Assembly (NCBI GenBank): GCA_018398585.1
Contig: JAGTTD010000018.1
Location: 13,337,501-13,401,500 of the forward strand
Length of the DNA: 64,000 bases
Origin: Simmondsia chinensis
Lineage: Eukaryota; Streptophyta; Magnoliopsida; Caryophyllales; Simmondsiaceae
Reading direction: 5' to 3'
Shown here: positions 9,971 to 21,223 of the stretch, piece after piece
Position numbering within the stretch: position 1 is the stretch's first letter
How the letters are laid out: the number at the start of each line of letters is the position of its first letter
Program-made: the position numbers and the translations under genes
Notes under the pieces: model-generated
Database searches by the model: none
Seen by the model: the letters and a program-made list of their open reading frames with translations, nothing else
What the model was told of the DNA's origin: nothing

Positions 9971-11173
9971 CTTCAGGATCTAACCTATACAACCAGTCTT
10001 TTGGTACATAGGTTCAAGACCAACCGTAGACTCAGGATCCAACATTTATAATGAAATGAATTAAAAAAAAAAAAAGAATTGGAAGAATTAAAGCAATGAG
10101 ACTCTTCACTCTTTCAAGAGTGAATTGACAATAGATCAAGCTTAGCCAAAGCTAACGATATGCCAATTAAGCTCAATGATCAACAATAAAGAGAACTAAA
10201 TGCTTAAGTAAAACTTTAAACAAAACTTGAAATCAAATTGTTAAAGCGCAAGAATATAAGAGCCCTTTTTATTGAAGAATGCTTAGAGAGTGTTGGATGA
10301 TTTAAACCAAAGCATTCAAGCCCTATTTATTTTTTTAAAAAAATGAGAGCCTATGGGACATTCGAAAAATTAGAAAAAAGATTAGGAAAGAAATCAAGCC
10401 AAAAGTAGCCATTTGAAGATTATTCTGATCTGTGTGTCGACCCCCAAGGGTTGTGTGTCGACACATAGAAGCTCCTCATGGCTACTGTTAGTCTGTGTGT
10501 CGACACATCCCTTCTGTATGCCGACTCTCAGCATGCCCGGGTGGAGTTGAACATTTTTTGATCAATTAGCTTGATTGATGGGTTCATTTTGATTTATTAA
10601 TTAATTACCATCTTAGTTTAATTTTTGAATTAATTTTCTTGTTTGCTTTGTTTAGAATAATTGATTGATTGAATCAAGCTAAATAATCACCCATTTAAAC
10701 TTGATCTTGTTTGATTTGATCATGCTTTTCAAATTACCAATCTTAAAGAATATTTTTATTGACAAACTAGATTGGCTTAAATTTTGATTTGAATATTTTT
10801 CAAATAGAATTTGGAAATCAAATTTCAAAAATATTTCAAAAACATTTTCTTTAGAGCATAACATATCAATATTGAGATTTTGACTCAATTGATATATCCC
10901 AATCCTAAGTCCTAGAAATAAAAAAAAATGACTTTAAGGTGCTTGGACTCGGATCTCTTTCTCTTCAATTTGGATGAATCTTCTCTTCAATCTTTAATCT
11001 CTTTTCCTCTTGAATCATTGCCTCATAAAGCTTGGTATCTACATGATTAGTCTTGATTTTTCCTTGCTTTCTTATTAGTCACTTAGAAACAATATTAGAA
11101 CAATTTAAACACTATGACGCACTAAATGATTGTTATCATCAAAATTACAATATAAATGGCTTTAGAGGCAACA
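9971..11173 (-). repeat. 5' LTR of the SIRE-type element, internal side deleted
   Basis: On the minus strand it starts with TGTTGCCTCTAAAGCC (right end 11173) and includes TTTTGATGATAACAA, characteristic of this LTR type. It carries the TGTGTCGACACA motif near 10454 and 10498 and a variant near 10435. It is fused to gag at about 9971 without primer site or leader. Confidence 0.72.
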
Positions 11174-11176
11174 GAT

Positions 11177-11593
11177 TGATACAATCCCAACAAGATATTT
11201 TGGGATTGAATCTCAAGTTAATGAAATTAAAGGAACAATTTAAGCTAAAAAGAAAGGAAATTGCAACTTTCATTTATAACTTCACAGGAACCCTACCCTC
11301 ACTTACTTATACACAAGGAAGAAGGGAAAACAAGGCTCAAAATATCTAGCTAGTGAAAAAAGCTAGATAATCTCCTATAGGGCAAAATTCTAGATCATCG
11401 CCTCCTAGTATATGTCATAAATCCGAACCCCTACAGAAATAATACTCTGTCCAAGCTAGCAAAAGATGCTAGGGCCTCATCAGACCCTTTCTCCTTTCCT
11501 CGTACTGATGTGCCTAGGAGCCGGGCCAACCCAATGCTATTTGTACACCAAAACTAGACCTCAATAGTATCAGCCCATGTGAGGAATGCAACA
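11177..11593 (-). repeat. 3' LTR of the gypsy element
   Basis: Plus-strand ends are TGATACAATCCC and GGAATGCAACA, matching 31832-32243 along its length. The purine-rich tract TTTTAGGGGGCAGAGTAT lies next to it at 11594-11611 on the minus strand and is the likely polypurine tract. Confidence 0.85.
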
Positions 11594-11596
11594 ATA

Positions 11597-12990
11597 CTCT
11601 GCCCCCTAAAAGACCCTTGTCCACAAGGGTCAAATATCGGGTATTTCTTCTGAATGTCATGAAAAAAACCCCAGGTGGCATCTTCTGCGAGTTTTCCCTT
11701 ACACTTAACTAGTACCTTTGTAACAGCTGCATTGCTATAGCGAGCCGTACATCGATCAAGAATGGCTTCGGGAATAGTGGTGGTGGTCGGTAAAGCCTAG
11801 TCCTGTGGCAGTGTGGGAGCATTTGGGATGACGCCATGCTGAGGTTTGAGTAGTGAAACGTGAAATACTGGATGTATTGCAGCAGTTCGAGGTAGCTCAA
11901 ATTTATAAGCCACTTGACCGATATGATCAAGGACTCTAAATGGGCTAGAATAACGGGGTGCAAGTTTATGGACCGTGTGGTGTTCAACTGAGTATTGATT
12001 ATAGGGGTGCAGTTTCAAGTACACTCAGTCATCCCGTTCAAATGTGCAGTCACTTCAATGTCGGTTCGCCAATTGATTCATTCGGTTTTGAGCGGTGTTT
12101 AAGAATCTTAATTGCTTCTACCAGTGCCGAAAAGCTGTGGTCCACAACAGCATTGTTAGATTCCCTTGATAAATATGGAAGATGTACCAATAGAAGTTGC
12201 CCATAAACTACCTCGTATGGGGTAGTATTTGTGGCCGAGTGATAGGTAGTATTGTACCACCATTCGGCTAGCAGTATCCCATTCAAACCAATTTTTTTAT
12301 ATTCAAGACACATATAACGGAGGTAGGTTTCCAAACAACGATTAAGCACCTCCATTTGTCCATCAGTTTAAAGGTGATAGGATGTCGAACGACGGAGAGT
12401 GACACCTTGCATACGATACAATTCCTCCCAAAGATTGCCAGTAAAAATAGGATCCATGTCTGAATGATTTCCTTAGGGAGACCATGTAAATTATATATAT
12501 CTCGCATGAAAGCATTAGCCACCGATAAAGTCGTATTAGGATGGGAAGGGGAAAGGAAATGAGCATACTTACTTAATCTATCGACAACCACAAGGATGAC
12601 GTCCTTGCCTTGGGATTTTGGGAGTCCCTCAATAAAGTCCATTGATATGCTAGTCCAAATGGTGTGGGAATGGGGAGGAGTTGCAACAACCCAGGGAATG
12701 CGGTGGAATCGCATTTACATTTTTAACAAGTTAGGCATTGTTTAAAGAAGGTAGTAACATCATTTTAAGTCCGCGCCAATAAAAAGACTAGCAATACGTT
12801 TGCGTGTTTCTATAATACCGGAGTAGTCGGTGGTAGTGGAGGCGTGCATCCAAGATAAAATTTGGGTTTTGGTGGGGCTAGTGTGATTGATAACTAAACG
12901 GCCTTTTCTCTGGAGTCTGTTGTTGTTCCATGTGTAGTGCGGATGTGTGTGGAGGCCACAAAGCAGATCGGTGATGAGATGTTGAAAGTG
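11597..12990 (-). pseudogene. gypsy integrase with GPY/F module and chromodomain
   Basis: Frame 12283-12714 starts with the core motif SMDFIEGLPKSQGKD and VVVDRLSKYAHF. The remainder of the catalytic core continues in shifted frames to 12050, with LAEWWYNTTYHSATNTTPYEVVYG. A degraded zinc-binding CLTC-type pair lies upstream near 12735. Frame 11797-12024 carries the GPY/F-like module (RYSSPFRVLDHIG) and IHPVFHVSLLK. Beyond it, about 11610-11770 encodes a chromodomain-like stretch with VLVKCKG and EDATWGFF. Chromodomains in such elements are known to bias insertion toward heterochromatin. Multiple frameshifts and stops are present. Confidence 0.8.
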
Positions 12991-13002
12991 TGGGTTTGTG
13001 TT

Positions 13003-13521
13003 CTATGACTGTTGCGTTTGAGACATTAAGTCAATGGAGATGGTGGAAAGTGCGAGTGAAAATAATTCGTTGCTTATGACACGTGAAAGGGAGTCGGTAA
13101 CCATGTTTTCTTTGCCTTTCTTGTAAGCTATATCATAACTATACCCTGTGAGTTTAGCTAGCCATTGTTGTTCAAAGGGGATCGACATGCGTTGTTCCAA
13201 TAAATGCTTTAAACTTTGTTGGTCCGTTCAAATGCAAAAGTGGCAGTCCATTACATACAGATTCCATTTTCTTATGGCATGAAGGACAGCTAACAATTCT
13301 CGCTCGTAAATGGATTTATGTTGGTGATGTGGGGAGAGGGCCTTACTAAGGGAGGCAACGGGGTGACCCTTTTGAATGAGAATGACACCATTGCTGACAC
13401 CTAATGCATCGATCTCAACTTTAAATGTCATCGTGAAGTCATGAAGGGCAAGAACGGGGGGCAGAAAACAGGTCCTGTTTGAGACGGTCAAAGGTGGCGT
13501 GAGCCATATCGGTCCAAACAA
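13003..13521 (-). pseudogene. gypsy RNase H domain
   Basis: RNase H removes the RNA strand during reverse transcription. Frame 13228-13521 carries VEIDALGVSNGVIL (first catalytic Asp), HPVASLSKAL and SIYERELLAVLHAI (catalytic Glu). A stop then interrupts just before the TDQQSLKHLL block, which continues into frame 13003-13200 with WLAKLTGYSYDIAYKKGKEN and the closing ADALSR-like TDSLSR. One internal stop breaks an otherwise well kept domain. Confidence 0.8.
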
Positions 13522-13533
13522 TTGTTGGGTGTT

Positions 13534-14338
13534 TCAACATTTCGATGAGTGGTTTAGCAATTTTCCCATAATTTGGGGCAAAAGTCTATAGTAACCTATC
13601 AGTCCAAGAAAGCCAAGAAGTTGTTTGAGTGTTGTAGAAAGTTGGCAATCACGAACAGCTTCGATTTTGGCGGGGTCAGTGGAAACGTGGCCTACGCTAA
13701 TGATATGTCCAAAGTAATCAATTTCAATCATGCCAAAACAACATTTGCTACGCTTAGCATAGAGAGAATTTTGCAAAAGGAGGCGAAAAGTGGTGTGAAG
13801 GTGGGTGATGTCAGATGGCCAATCAGGGCTATACACTATTATGTCATTAGAAAAAACTAAGACAAAACAACATAAATGAGGCCGAAAAATAAAATTCATA
13901 AAGGATTGGAAAGTGGAAGGTGCATTTACCAGGCCAAAGGACATGACCATGAATTCTTAATGGCCCGAGTGGGTGCGAAAAGCGGTTTTGAAAATATCAT
14001 TGTCATGCATGCGGATCTAGTGATAACCGGACCGAAGATCGATTTTTAAAAAAATAGTGGCCCCATGCAATTTGTCAAACAACTCAACAATTAGAGGGAT
14101 TGGGCAATTATCCTTTATGGTGGTAGTGTTAAGTGCGCGATAATCTACATGCATTCTCCATAAGTCATCTTTCTTTTTCACTAAGACAACAGGTGATGCG
14201 TAAGGACTAGTACTCTCTCTATGGCTCGTTTTTCCAAAAGTTCAGAAATCATGTTTTCTATTGCATTCTTTGGTTGAGAGAATAGAGATAAGGACATTGG
14301 TTAACCAAAAAGGATCCCTTCTTAAGTGGAATTGTTGG
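13534..14338 (-). pseudogene. gypsy reverse transcriptase
   Basis: The N-terminal half (13951-14338) reads as [17 protein letters not shown], ...IDLRSGYH and so on, with several stops. Frame 13534-13950 holds MSFGLVNAPSTFQ, then FSNDIIVYS where an active enzyme has FxDD. The first of the paired catalytic aspartates is therefore Asn. The thumb and connection motifs CCFG..IDYFGHIIS and FLGLIGYYR follow. It is inactive by both stops and active-site change. Confidence 0.83.
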
Positions 14339-14684
14339 TCAAATTGGGGTTAGGTGTGAAGGCTCGTTAAAGACAACGTGGAATTCTGCAAGCAAGTTGC
14401 TAAGGGCAAGGGCAATGTGTGGTGGGGATGCGGTTACTTCTACGGAGAAAAATGTTGGTGTATCTGAGGTAAGAATGGCGGTATAAATGGTACCTAGTGT
14501 GTTAGGATTGGTTAAAGTACGAGTCATTGTTCGTGCATTTATTTCACGAATACGGTCATGTGTGAGGCCCCGGAAAGCATGAATCCTACCGCCATGTGTG
14601 AAGGTAGCTATGAGGTATTTCAAATCTAAGGACGTAAGTCCTACCAATGATAACCAAGGGTATCCAAGCACCATGTCGCACCCT
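14339..14684 (-). pseudogene. gypsy protease, C-terminal fragment, and RT lead-in
   Basis: This fragment continues the protease frame from the far side of the nested insertion. It holds the GCDMVLGYPWL motif found after the protease in gypsy polyproteins, then a linker to RT ending FHVVFNEPSHL. The minus-strand frame opens inside LTR A (14770), which is incidental. The true 5' part of the gene lies 15 kb away at 29912-30236. Confidence 0.8.
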
Positions 14685-14690
14685 CTTAAG

Positions 14691-16923
14691 TGTTGGGAAA
14701 AGATATAAAGTTTGTTGAAAAATAAATTGGGATGCCGACTATTGTGCTTATAGTTCTCAACTATGTTCACAACAAAAGGAACCTATTAGAGCACTTAGAG
14801 TAGGAGACTCTTCTCTTATCTAATCCACCGATCGAAGAGTCACGCTCCGTGACACCTCACGTGCGAGAGTTCCCAGGAATAGGTTTATCTCAATAAACCC
14901 TTTGCCCTAATACAGGTTGTTGGGATGAATTTCAAAAATTCTCCCTAATTTTATAAAGTTTACGCAGCAGAAGGGGTTTAGAATTTATAATTCCAGACTT
15001 GGGATTGATTTAAAATTCCTAATTTTAAATCTACAAATTTAAATTCATAATTTAAATCTTCATATCTAAATTCTTAATTTAGATCTACAGACCTTTTACT
15101 CTAATACATTCATAACAATACATAAGCTTTAACAGGCATAATAACGAATACTGTAAATAAATAGAAAAGCGAAACTAAAAGAAGAAGGAAAGAAAAACAT
15201 ACCTGAAATTGCTCCAATAATAAAGAATACCAAAAAAATTAAGACCCCGCGATCTTCTATGCAATGACCTCAAACTGCCCAGAGGAAGGGCTCTGAAAAA
15301 TATTAAACTGAGGAAAGAAAATTTTCAACGGAAATTTTTCTCTCCAATTAGGTCTTCGGAACAATTTCCAAAAACCCAAAATAATTTGTTTGATTGAATA
15401 CCAAACCTCTGGAATAGGTACCTCTATTTATAGCAGGCTACCAGAACGAAAATAAGCTGAAAATTCGATGTGGGATTCACAGTTAACAAGCAAAACGCAG
15501 CGTATCGTTCAAAAACAAATTTAAATGAAGCATTTCAATTCCAAAGAAAAAAAAGCGTTCATTTTAAATTAAATTCGCGTGACACGTGGCCCGCTCGCGT
15601 GCACATGGATAGCCACTTCAAGCGTCCCAATGCGCGACACGTGCTGTGCGCAGGTTCTTTCGATCCTAACCACGCGGATCGCTGAGCTGTTTTGCAATTT
15701 TTTTCCTTTTTTTGTTTATTTTCCACATGTAAAAATTCATCTCATGAATTTTAATTTTCCAAAATTATTTTATTTTATAATTTTTAATTTTACTCATCTC
15801 ATGAATAATATTTGACAAAATTAAATTTACCTATCTTATGGATAAATAATTCATCTCATGAATTCTATAATATTTTTCTGATGGCAATAAATACAGCTGC
15901 TTGGGCAGGGACCTCAAACACAATTTAAATCTAGCTCCAAATGGGTTAAATTAATCATCTCATGAAATAATTTAATTACCATTTAATGAGACTTAATTCC
16001 ACTAAATAAATCTCACTGCATTCTAAACTTAAACCATGTATTCGATATCTCTCTAATAGACTGTATTGATGACAACAACCTCTCTAGTAGATGTCCATGA
16101 AAAAGGATAAATATAACCACTACCATTATCCTTCTCACAGCTTCTCCATTAGCTACTAACTCGCCCTTCACTGAATAATTCATTTATACTTGAACATATT
16201 CATAGTATGAAATTCCAAATGTCAAATACTTGGAATACTTTGGCCAAAGTTTCCGAATTATTCAAATATTTGTGAATCAACTAAGTGGACATCTGTATCT
16301 CATAAGAAACTGTAAATTCCCTATTGAATACGTGATCCGTGTCACACTTCACGCCCCTATCCAGTGTACGTGGGATTTCAATCATTCATTAGGCCTTACT
16401 TATAATACACCAAAGTAACTAACGCTCCCAAGTCCAGAATACCCTCACGATTTAGAGTCGTCATTCAAACAGTGCAATATGAATCACTCATCTCCGATAG
16501 CAGTCTAGAAATAAGTAATCCACGTGATCCAACTCAGTGTGTCAATCTTATTAAACACACTAACCTAACACTTTTGGATATCCATCCACATGACCAAGAC
16601 AAGTCATCTAAAGTATCACGTTATAGTCTTAGCATACAAGTGGTCCAAACTTGTCTTCGACTACGAGTCTTTCAAACAACAATCCAAACCATTTGTTCCA
16701 AGTCTATCTGTGCCTTAGTCTCATAAACCACTTAGAACAAATATGTAAATTGTAGTCTGAGGGCTACATCCATCTCATGGATGTCTCCCAAAAGAAAATC
16801 ACATGCAGTATAAATGCTCACATACACAAATTTAACTAGGTAACAACTGGAACTTCAATTTTATTTATTAATTAAAATAATATATCCAGAATAAATTTGG
16901 ATTTCAGGACACTATTCCTAACA
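14691..16923 (-). repeat. LTR A of the three-LTR copia complex
   Basis: It is 2.23 kb, unusually long for copia. Plus-strand ends are TGTTGGGAAAAG and TTCCTAACA. The small open frames inside (for example 15470-15685 and 16472-16726) recur in the other LTRs with stops and indels, so I do not call them genes. Confidence 0.87.
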
Positions 16924-18990
16924 ATCTCCCACTTGTCCTAAATCCAATTTATGACAAAGTCCATACTCACCCCTTTTAAGTTTGAGCCAAAGGTCTACCG
17001 AGCCTAACCCTTAGTACAATTACTCTATCGTGAAGTCAACAATAAAATACTGCTTGACATTCCTCCCACTAATGGCTCCCACTCCAAGGGTAAAGACATG
17101 CTCAGACATCGAACATCTATCATGTATATTTGATTGGATGTCTTGAAACAATATATCCAACTGGAACTAGCTTGTCACTTTGAAAGATCAGCATATAATC
17201 TCTAGTCCTTCTGAAGTACTAGAGAAAACGCTTCATTGCCACCTAGTGCATCGGACCCGAGTTAGACTGACACCTGCTTGCTTACACCATAGCATAGCAA
17301 ATATCTGGTCTCATGCACAGCATGGCATACATGAGGCCCCCACTGCCAAAGCATATAGAATATTCTTCAACTATTCCTCTTTTGTAGGTGCCATAGAACA
17401 TTGCTCAAAAGAGAAAAAGGGACTCCATGCCTGAAAGGTAAAAAAACCTTTCTTAGAGTCTTCCATGCGATAACCTTGACAACATTTTGTCAATATAAGT
17501 GGCTAGAGAAACACCCAACATCCTACTCATACTACCTCGTAGAAGCCTAATCCTAAGAGCAGAGCTGGCCTCTCCTATGTCTTTCATATTGAGCTATCAT
17601 GACAACCAAGTCTTTACAGCTAAATGACACACCCACATCATTCCAAGTCTTTATAGCTAATGACACGCCCACATCATTCCTAATGAGTAGTAAACTGTTG
17701 ACATACAATACCAAGAAAGTCACTACTTTCTCTTAATGTCGTTTGTACACACATGCTTCGTTCAACAAATTGCTTAAAACTATAAGACTTAATTGCTCCA
17801 TTGTAACTAAAAGGATCAGATTCAATGCCACGGTCAACTAGTAAAAGTTCCCGCTATGAACCTGTCAGGTGTCCTGACAATCCTCCCACCACACCTAAGC
17901 TCTCGTGTACCATGAACATTCTCGTTCCTATCAGTAGGTGCATCTAATGCATCCACTATGTCTTGAGTTGTGTCTAACTATTCAAAATTAGTATCATTTT
18001 TTTTTAATTCTTATAATACTATTTTGTTTTTCTCTTTTGTAGTTTACTTGCAAAATACTTCTCTAAGTATTTTGCATTGTATTTACAAAACCTTTTTAAT
18101 CAAAAACTATAGAAAAGACCATCCTTGTTTCTTTTATTTGCAACACCATTCTACTGTGGTGTACCTAGGGCAGAAAGTCAAGATTTTATCTCATTTGCAG
18201 TTATGAAATCCAAAAATTCACCTGAAAAATATCCACTACCTTGATCTGATCGAAGTCACAACTTATTTACCTAATAGCGTTAAATATTCAAGTTTCTACT
18301 CTTTTGAATTTCTCCAAAAATATCCCACTTATGTCTCATCAGGTAAACATATCCATGCCTTAAGTAATCATCACTAGATGTGGTTAAGTACCCATACCCA
18401 CCTCTTGCCTGAACATGTATTTGTCCACATATATCTATGTGAACCAGCTCAAGCAAGTTACCAACCTTGTTGCCTTTACTCTTAAAGACAGACTTGTCAT
18501 CTTTTTTTCTATACAGGATTTACAGACTGGTAATAACCTCAAGTCCAAAGCCTCTATCGGTCTATCTTTTACCAGTCTTTGGATCCTATTCGCATTGGTG
18601 TGACCTAAACGTTGGTGCGAGGTGTAGGCATTATCACTTTCAGGGTGTTTTCTTTTAGAAGATTGAACAAGTGAACTTATGTAAGATTTATTTAAACAAT
18701 TACCAGGGTTTTGATAAGGAAATAACATGAATAGACAATTTATTCATGTACATGTACAAATAAACAATTTATTTCTCCTATTAAAATTTCATTGTAAAAA
18801 TCAACTGAATAACAATTATCCGTTAACCGAAACACAGAAATCAAATTTTTGTGTAGAGTAGCTACAAATAAACAATCTTTTAAAACAAAAACTCTAGCAC
18901 TAAAGACTAAGCTAACATCTCCTACACTTACGACCACTATTATTGTATTGTCCCTGACCATCAGGTACAAAACCCATTTTGTAGCCTTTT
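16924..18990 (-). pseudogene. copia pol remnant, unit A (PR, IN, RT/RNase H)
   Basis: The polypurine tract GTGGGAGAT borders LTR A (complement of 16924-16938). RNase H-side sequence near 17280-17340 encodes a YAMLCMRPDICYAM-like motif. Integrase is reduced to pieces around 18200-18440. The pre-integrase domain (18435-18728) shows TSHQRLGHTNANRIQRLVK and CKSCIEKKM. Protease C-terminal sequence (18740-18970) shows VFVLKDCLFVATLHKNLISV. The span from integrase start to LTR is only about 1.5 kb, so roughly a kilobase of the usual IN-RT region is missing. The same shortening is present in unit B. Confidence 0.75.
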
Positions 18991-19099
18991 GCTTAGGCTG
19001 AGCCCCTGTAACACATTACAGACATGGTCAGTTGAACTCGAGTCCATCCTACTAGGAACCCGGTGGACTCTGAACTGCGCATGATTCAACTAAGTGAGA

Positions 19100-19420
19100 T
19101 ATCAATATACCTTCACCGGCTAGCTTAGCAGTCTTTGTAGGAAGAGTATCTATGTATTTAGTGTAGTTCCTCCTCCAGTGGCCTAGTTTTCTTACAAAAG
19201 AAACACTTTTCTTTTGCTGACTTCTTTATGGACTTGGTTGCTACAATAGCAACCTTGCCCTTTCCTTTCTTTCTAATAGGTCCATTGTGAGTAATAAGTA
19301 AGTCTACCTTATTTTTTAAGGAAAAGTGATTTGGTCCAGTGAGTACATTATGTATTCGAAATCAAGTGAAGTTCGCCAACCGTATCCATATCAAAAATAC
19401 TGTAAATGCAAAAATTTGTG
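19100..19420 (-). pseudogene. copia gag remnant, unit A
   Basis: A zinc-knuckle stretch beginning CFFCKK is encoded near 19180-19205, but a frameshift disrupts its His and final Cys. Gag C-terminal sequence continues to about 19400. The rest of gag, normally 250 or more codons, is not recognisable. Confidence 0.55.
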
Positions 19421-21208
19421 TAACTGTCTAACAAGAGTCATGTCTAATGCAGTGATATATATTCTTTCAATTTAGCATATATAATAAGTTAGATATCCAT
19501 CAGATTGTACTATCAGGCATACAATGATGACCCAAACACGCCACTCCTTACTCCTCGGCAGCGGGGTCTCCCGAAACTAGTTCGGGTGAGAAGTATTCTC
19601 AATTAACCTGCTTTCTTGTAACTCTTACTAAACATAATTAACTCATCACTTTACCTTAGTCTCTAAAATCACACAATAGAGCTCCTCGGGGAGGCTAATG
19701 CATCACACTACTCAAGTGCAAACCATTACCTAAACCTCCATACAAATACACATAATACTCCACGGTAGCGTCGTAGCATCGCTTTATTGCACTTTGGTTT
19801 ATCCTAATAGAAGCCTAACCTTGTAATCTGCAAATTGACATCCTCCGCAGAGAGGTCTATCGATCTACTATACTGCTAGGCCGGTAATGGAGACCGTGAG
19901 GGAACAACAATTGAAACCTTGCTACCACACAATTTTTATAACCATTGTTTTTAATTAACATGAATTTACAACTTAGATTATCTCATAATCCCCATTAGAA
20001 TCTCATTCTAAAATTAACTATAATTAATTAATTTATTTATTCAAAAATATTATCATTTCACCACATCGATTATCTCTTAATCTTGCTTTAGAATATCATT
20101 CTAAAACCAATCAATAAAATAAATTAATTAATTTTAATAAAAATAATACAAATATCTAATTTAGATTATCACATAATCTACTTTTCAATATCTAATTTCA
20201 AAATTAAATTAAAAATAATTTTATTTAAAATCAGTGGCGAGTTTGTGCTTAGACTATCTCATAGTCTACTTTTAGAATCTCATTCTAAAATTAAACAAAC
20301 TTAGACTATCCAATAGTTTAGTTTAGAATCTTATTCTGAAATTTAATTAGTAAAATTTAACTTTTATTTTAAAAAATAAAGTTAACTTAGACTATCATAT
20401 AGTTTATTTCAGAATTTTATTCTAAAATAATTTAAAATAACTTTTATTTAAAATAATACTGATTCACAACTTAGATTATCTAATAATCTAATTTAGAATC
20501 TCAATCTAAAAGAAAATTAATTGATAAATTAATTAATTTATAATTATTATGTAAATCAGTAATGACGTATGCACATCCTGAAAAATAAAATATTAAAATA
20601 AACTTTTTTTAATTTTTTATTACTGATGTCAGCTGTCAGATGTTAGCAGCATGCACTGACGTCACCACGACATCATCGTCTACTAACAATTTTTTTTAAT
20701 TTTAAATTGAAATAATTTAATTTAAAATAAATAATTAAATCCAATCTAGTTAGATTAATTTTATCCGATTTCGTAAAATTAATTGAATCTAATCTCATTA
20801 GATCAACTTTATCCAATTTTGTAAAAATTAAACAAATCTACTCTAATAATATCAATTTTATCGAATTTCGCAAATCATATCAAAATATGCATAACCTCAT
20901 TATACAAAAAAATAATCGCAAGTTCATAAATTGATATATTTGAATTAACGATTAATTTATTAATGATTTAAACAATTTAAAAGTTACTTTAAAATATCTA
21001 GTTAACTATTAAATTTTTTAACCAATTTAAATCGATTTTTTAAATAACCTAGTTAACTATTAACTCCATTAATGATTTAAACAATTTAAATCACTAATTC
21101 AAACAAGTTTTTACTTCTTAATGAAATCTCTATTTTATTAAATCACAAATCTATTTATTTTGATTTTTTCATACCTAGTCATGTATATTATGAATGTAAT
21201 CAGAGACA
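19421..21208 (-). other. 1.8-kb non-coding leader of unit A
   Basis: Lying between the primer site (21209) and the gag remnant, this is very long for a copia leader. It has no open frame. It contains the hairpin array 19970-20515 and further AT-rich direct repeats (ATCTAATCTCATTAGATCAACTT-type blocks around 20720-20870). Confidence 0.7.
19970..20515. repeat. array of paired short hairpins, unit A leader
   Basis: About seven repeats spaced 50-95 bp apart, most with two short inverted repeats. The first type is AGATTAT-CTC-ATAATCT or AGACTAT-CTC-ATAGTCT. The second is TTTAGAAT-CTC-ATTCTAAA. Clear examples are 19976-19990, 19995-20011 and around 20250-20290. The paired T-A to C-G swap keeps the stem. 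Confidence 0.8.
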
Positions 21209-21221
21209 GGCTCTAATACCA
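21209..21221 (-). other. initiator Met-tRNA primer-binding site, unit A
   Basis: The minus strand reads TGGTATTAGAGCC, one base different from the plant iMet tRNA 3' end complement. It lies two bases from LTR B. Confidence 0.85.
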
Positions 21222-21223
21222 AT

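Larger units (their letters stand above)
6163..11173 (-). mobile_element. SIRE-type Ty1/copia retrotransposon, doubly deleted
   Basis: Two LTR-derived blocks, aligned 6427-7014 with 9971-10540, bracket gag, protease and integrase remnants on the minus strand. Gene order, the gag coiled coil and the linker after integrase match the SIRE/Maximus lineage. The RT and RNase H domains are absent. The start of gag, the primer site and the inner part of the 5' LTR are also absent. Each LTR is therefore missing its internal side, and together they suggest a full LTR of about 1.4-1.5 kb. The right end (CA at 11172-11173) lies 3 bp from the LTR of the neighbouring gypsy element. The left edge is approximate. 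Confidence 0.8.
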
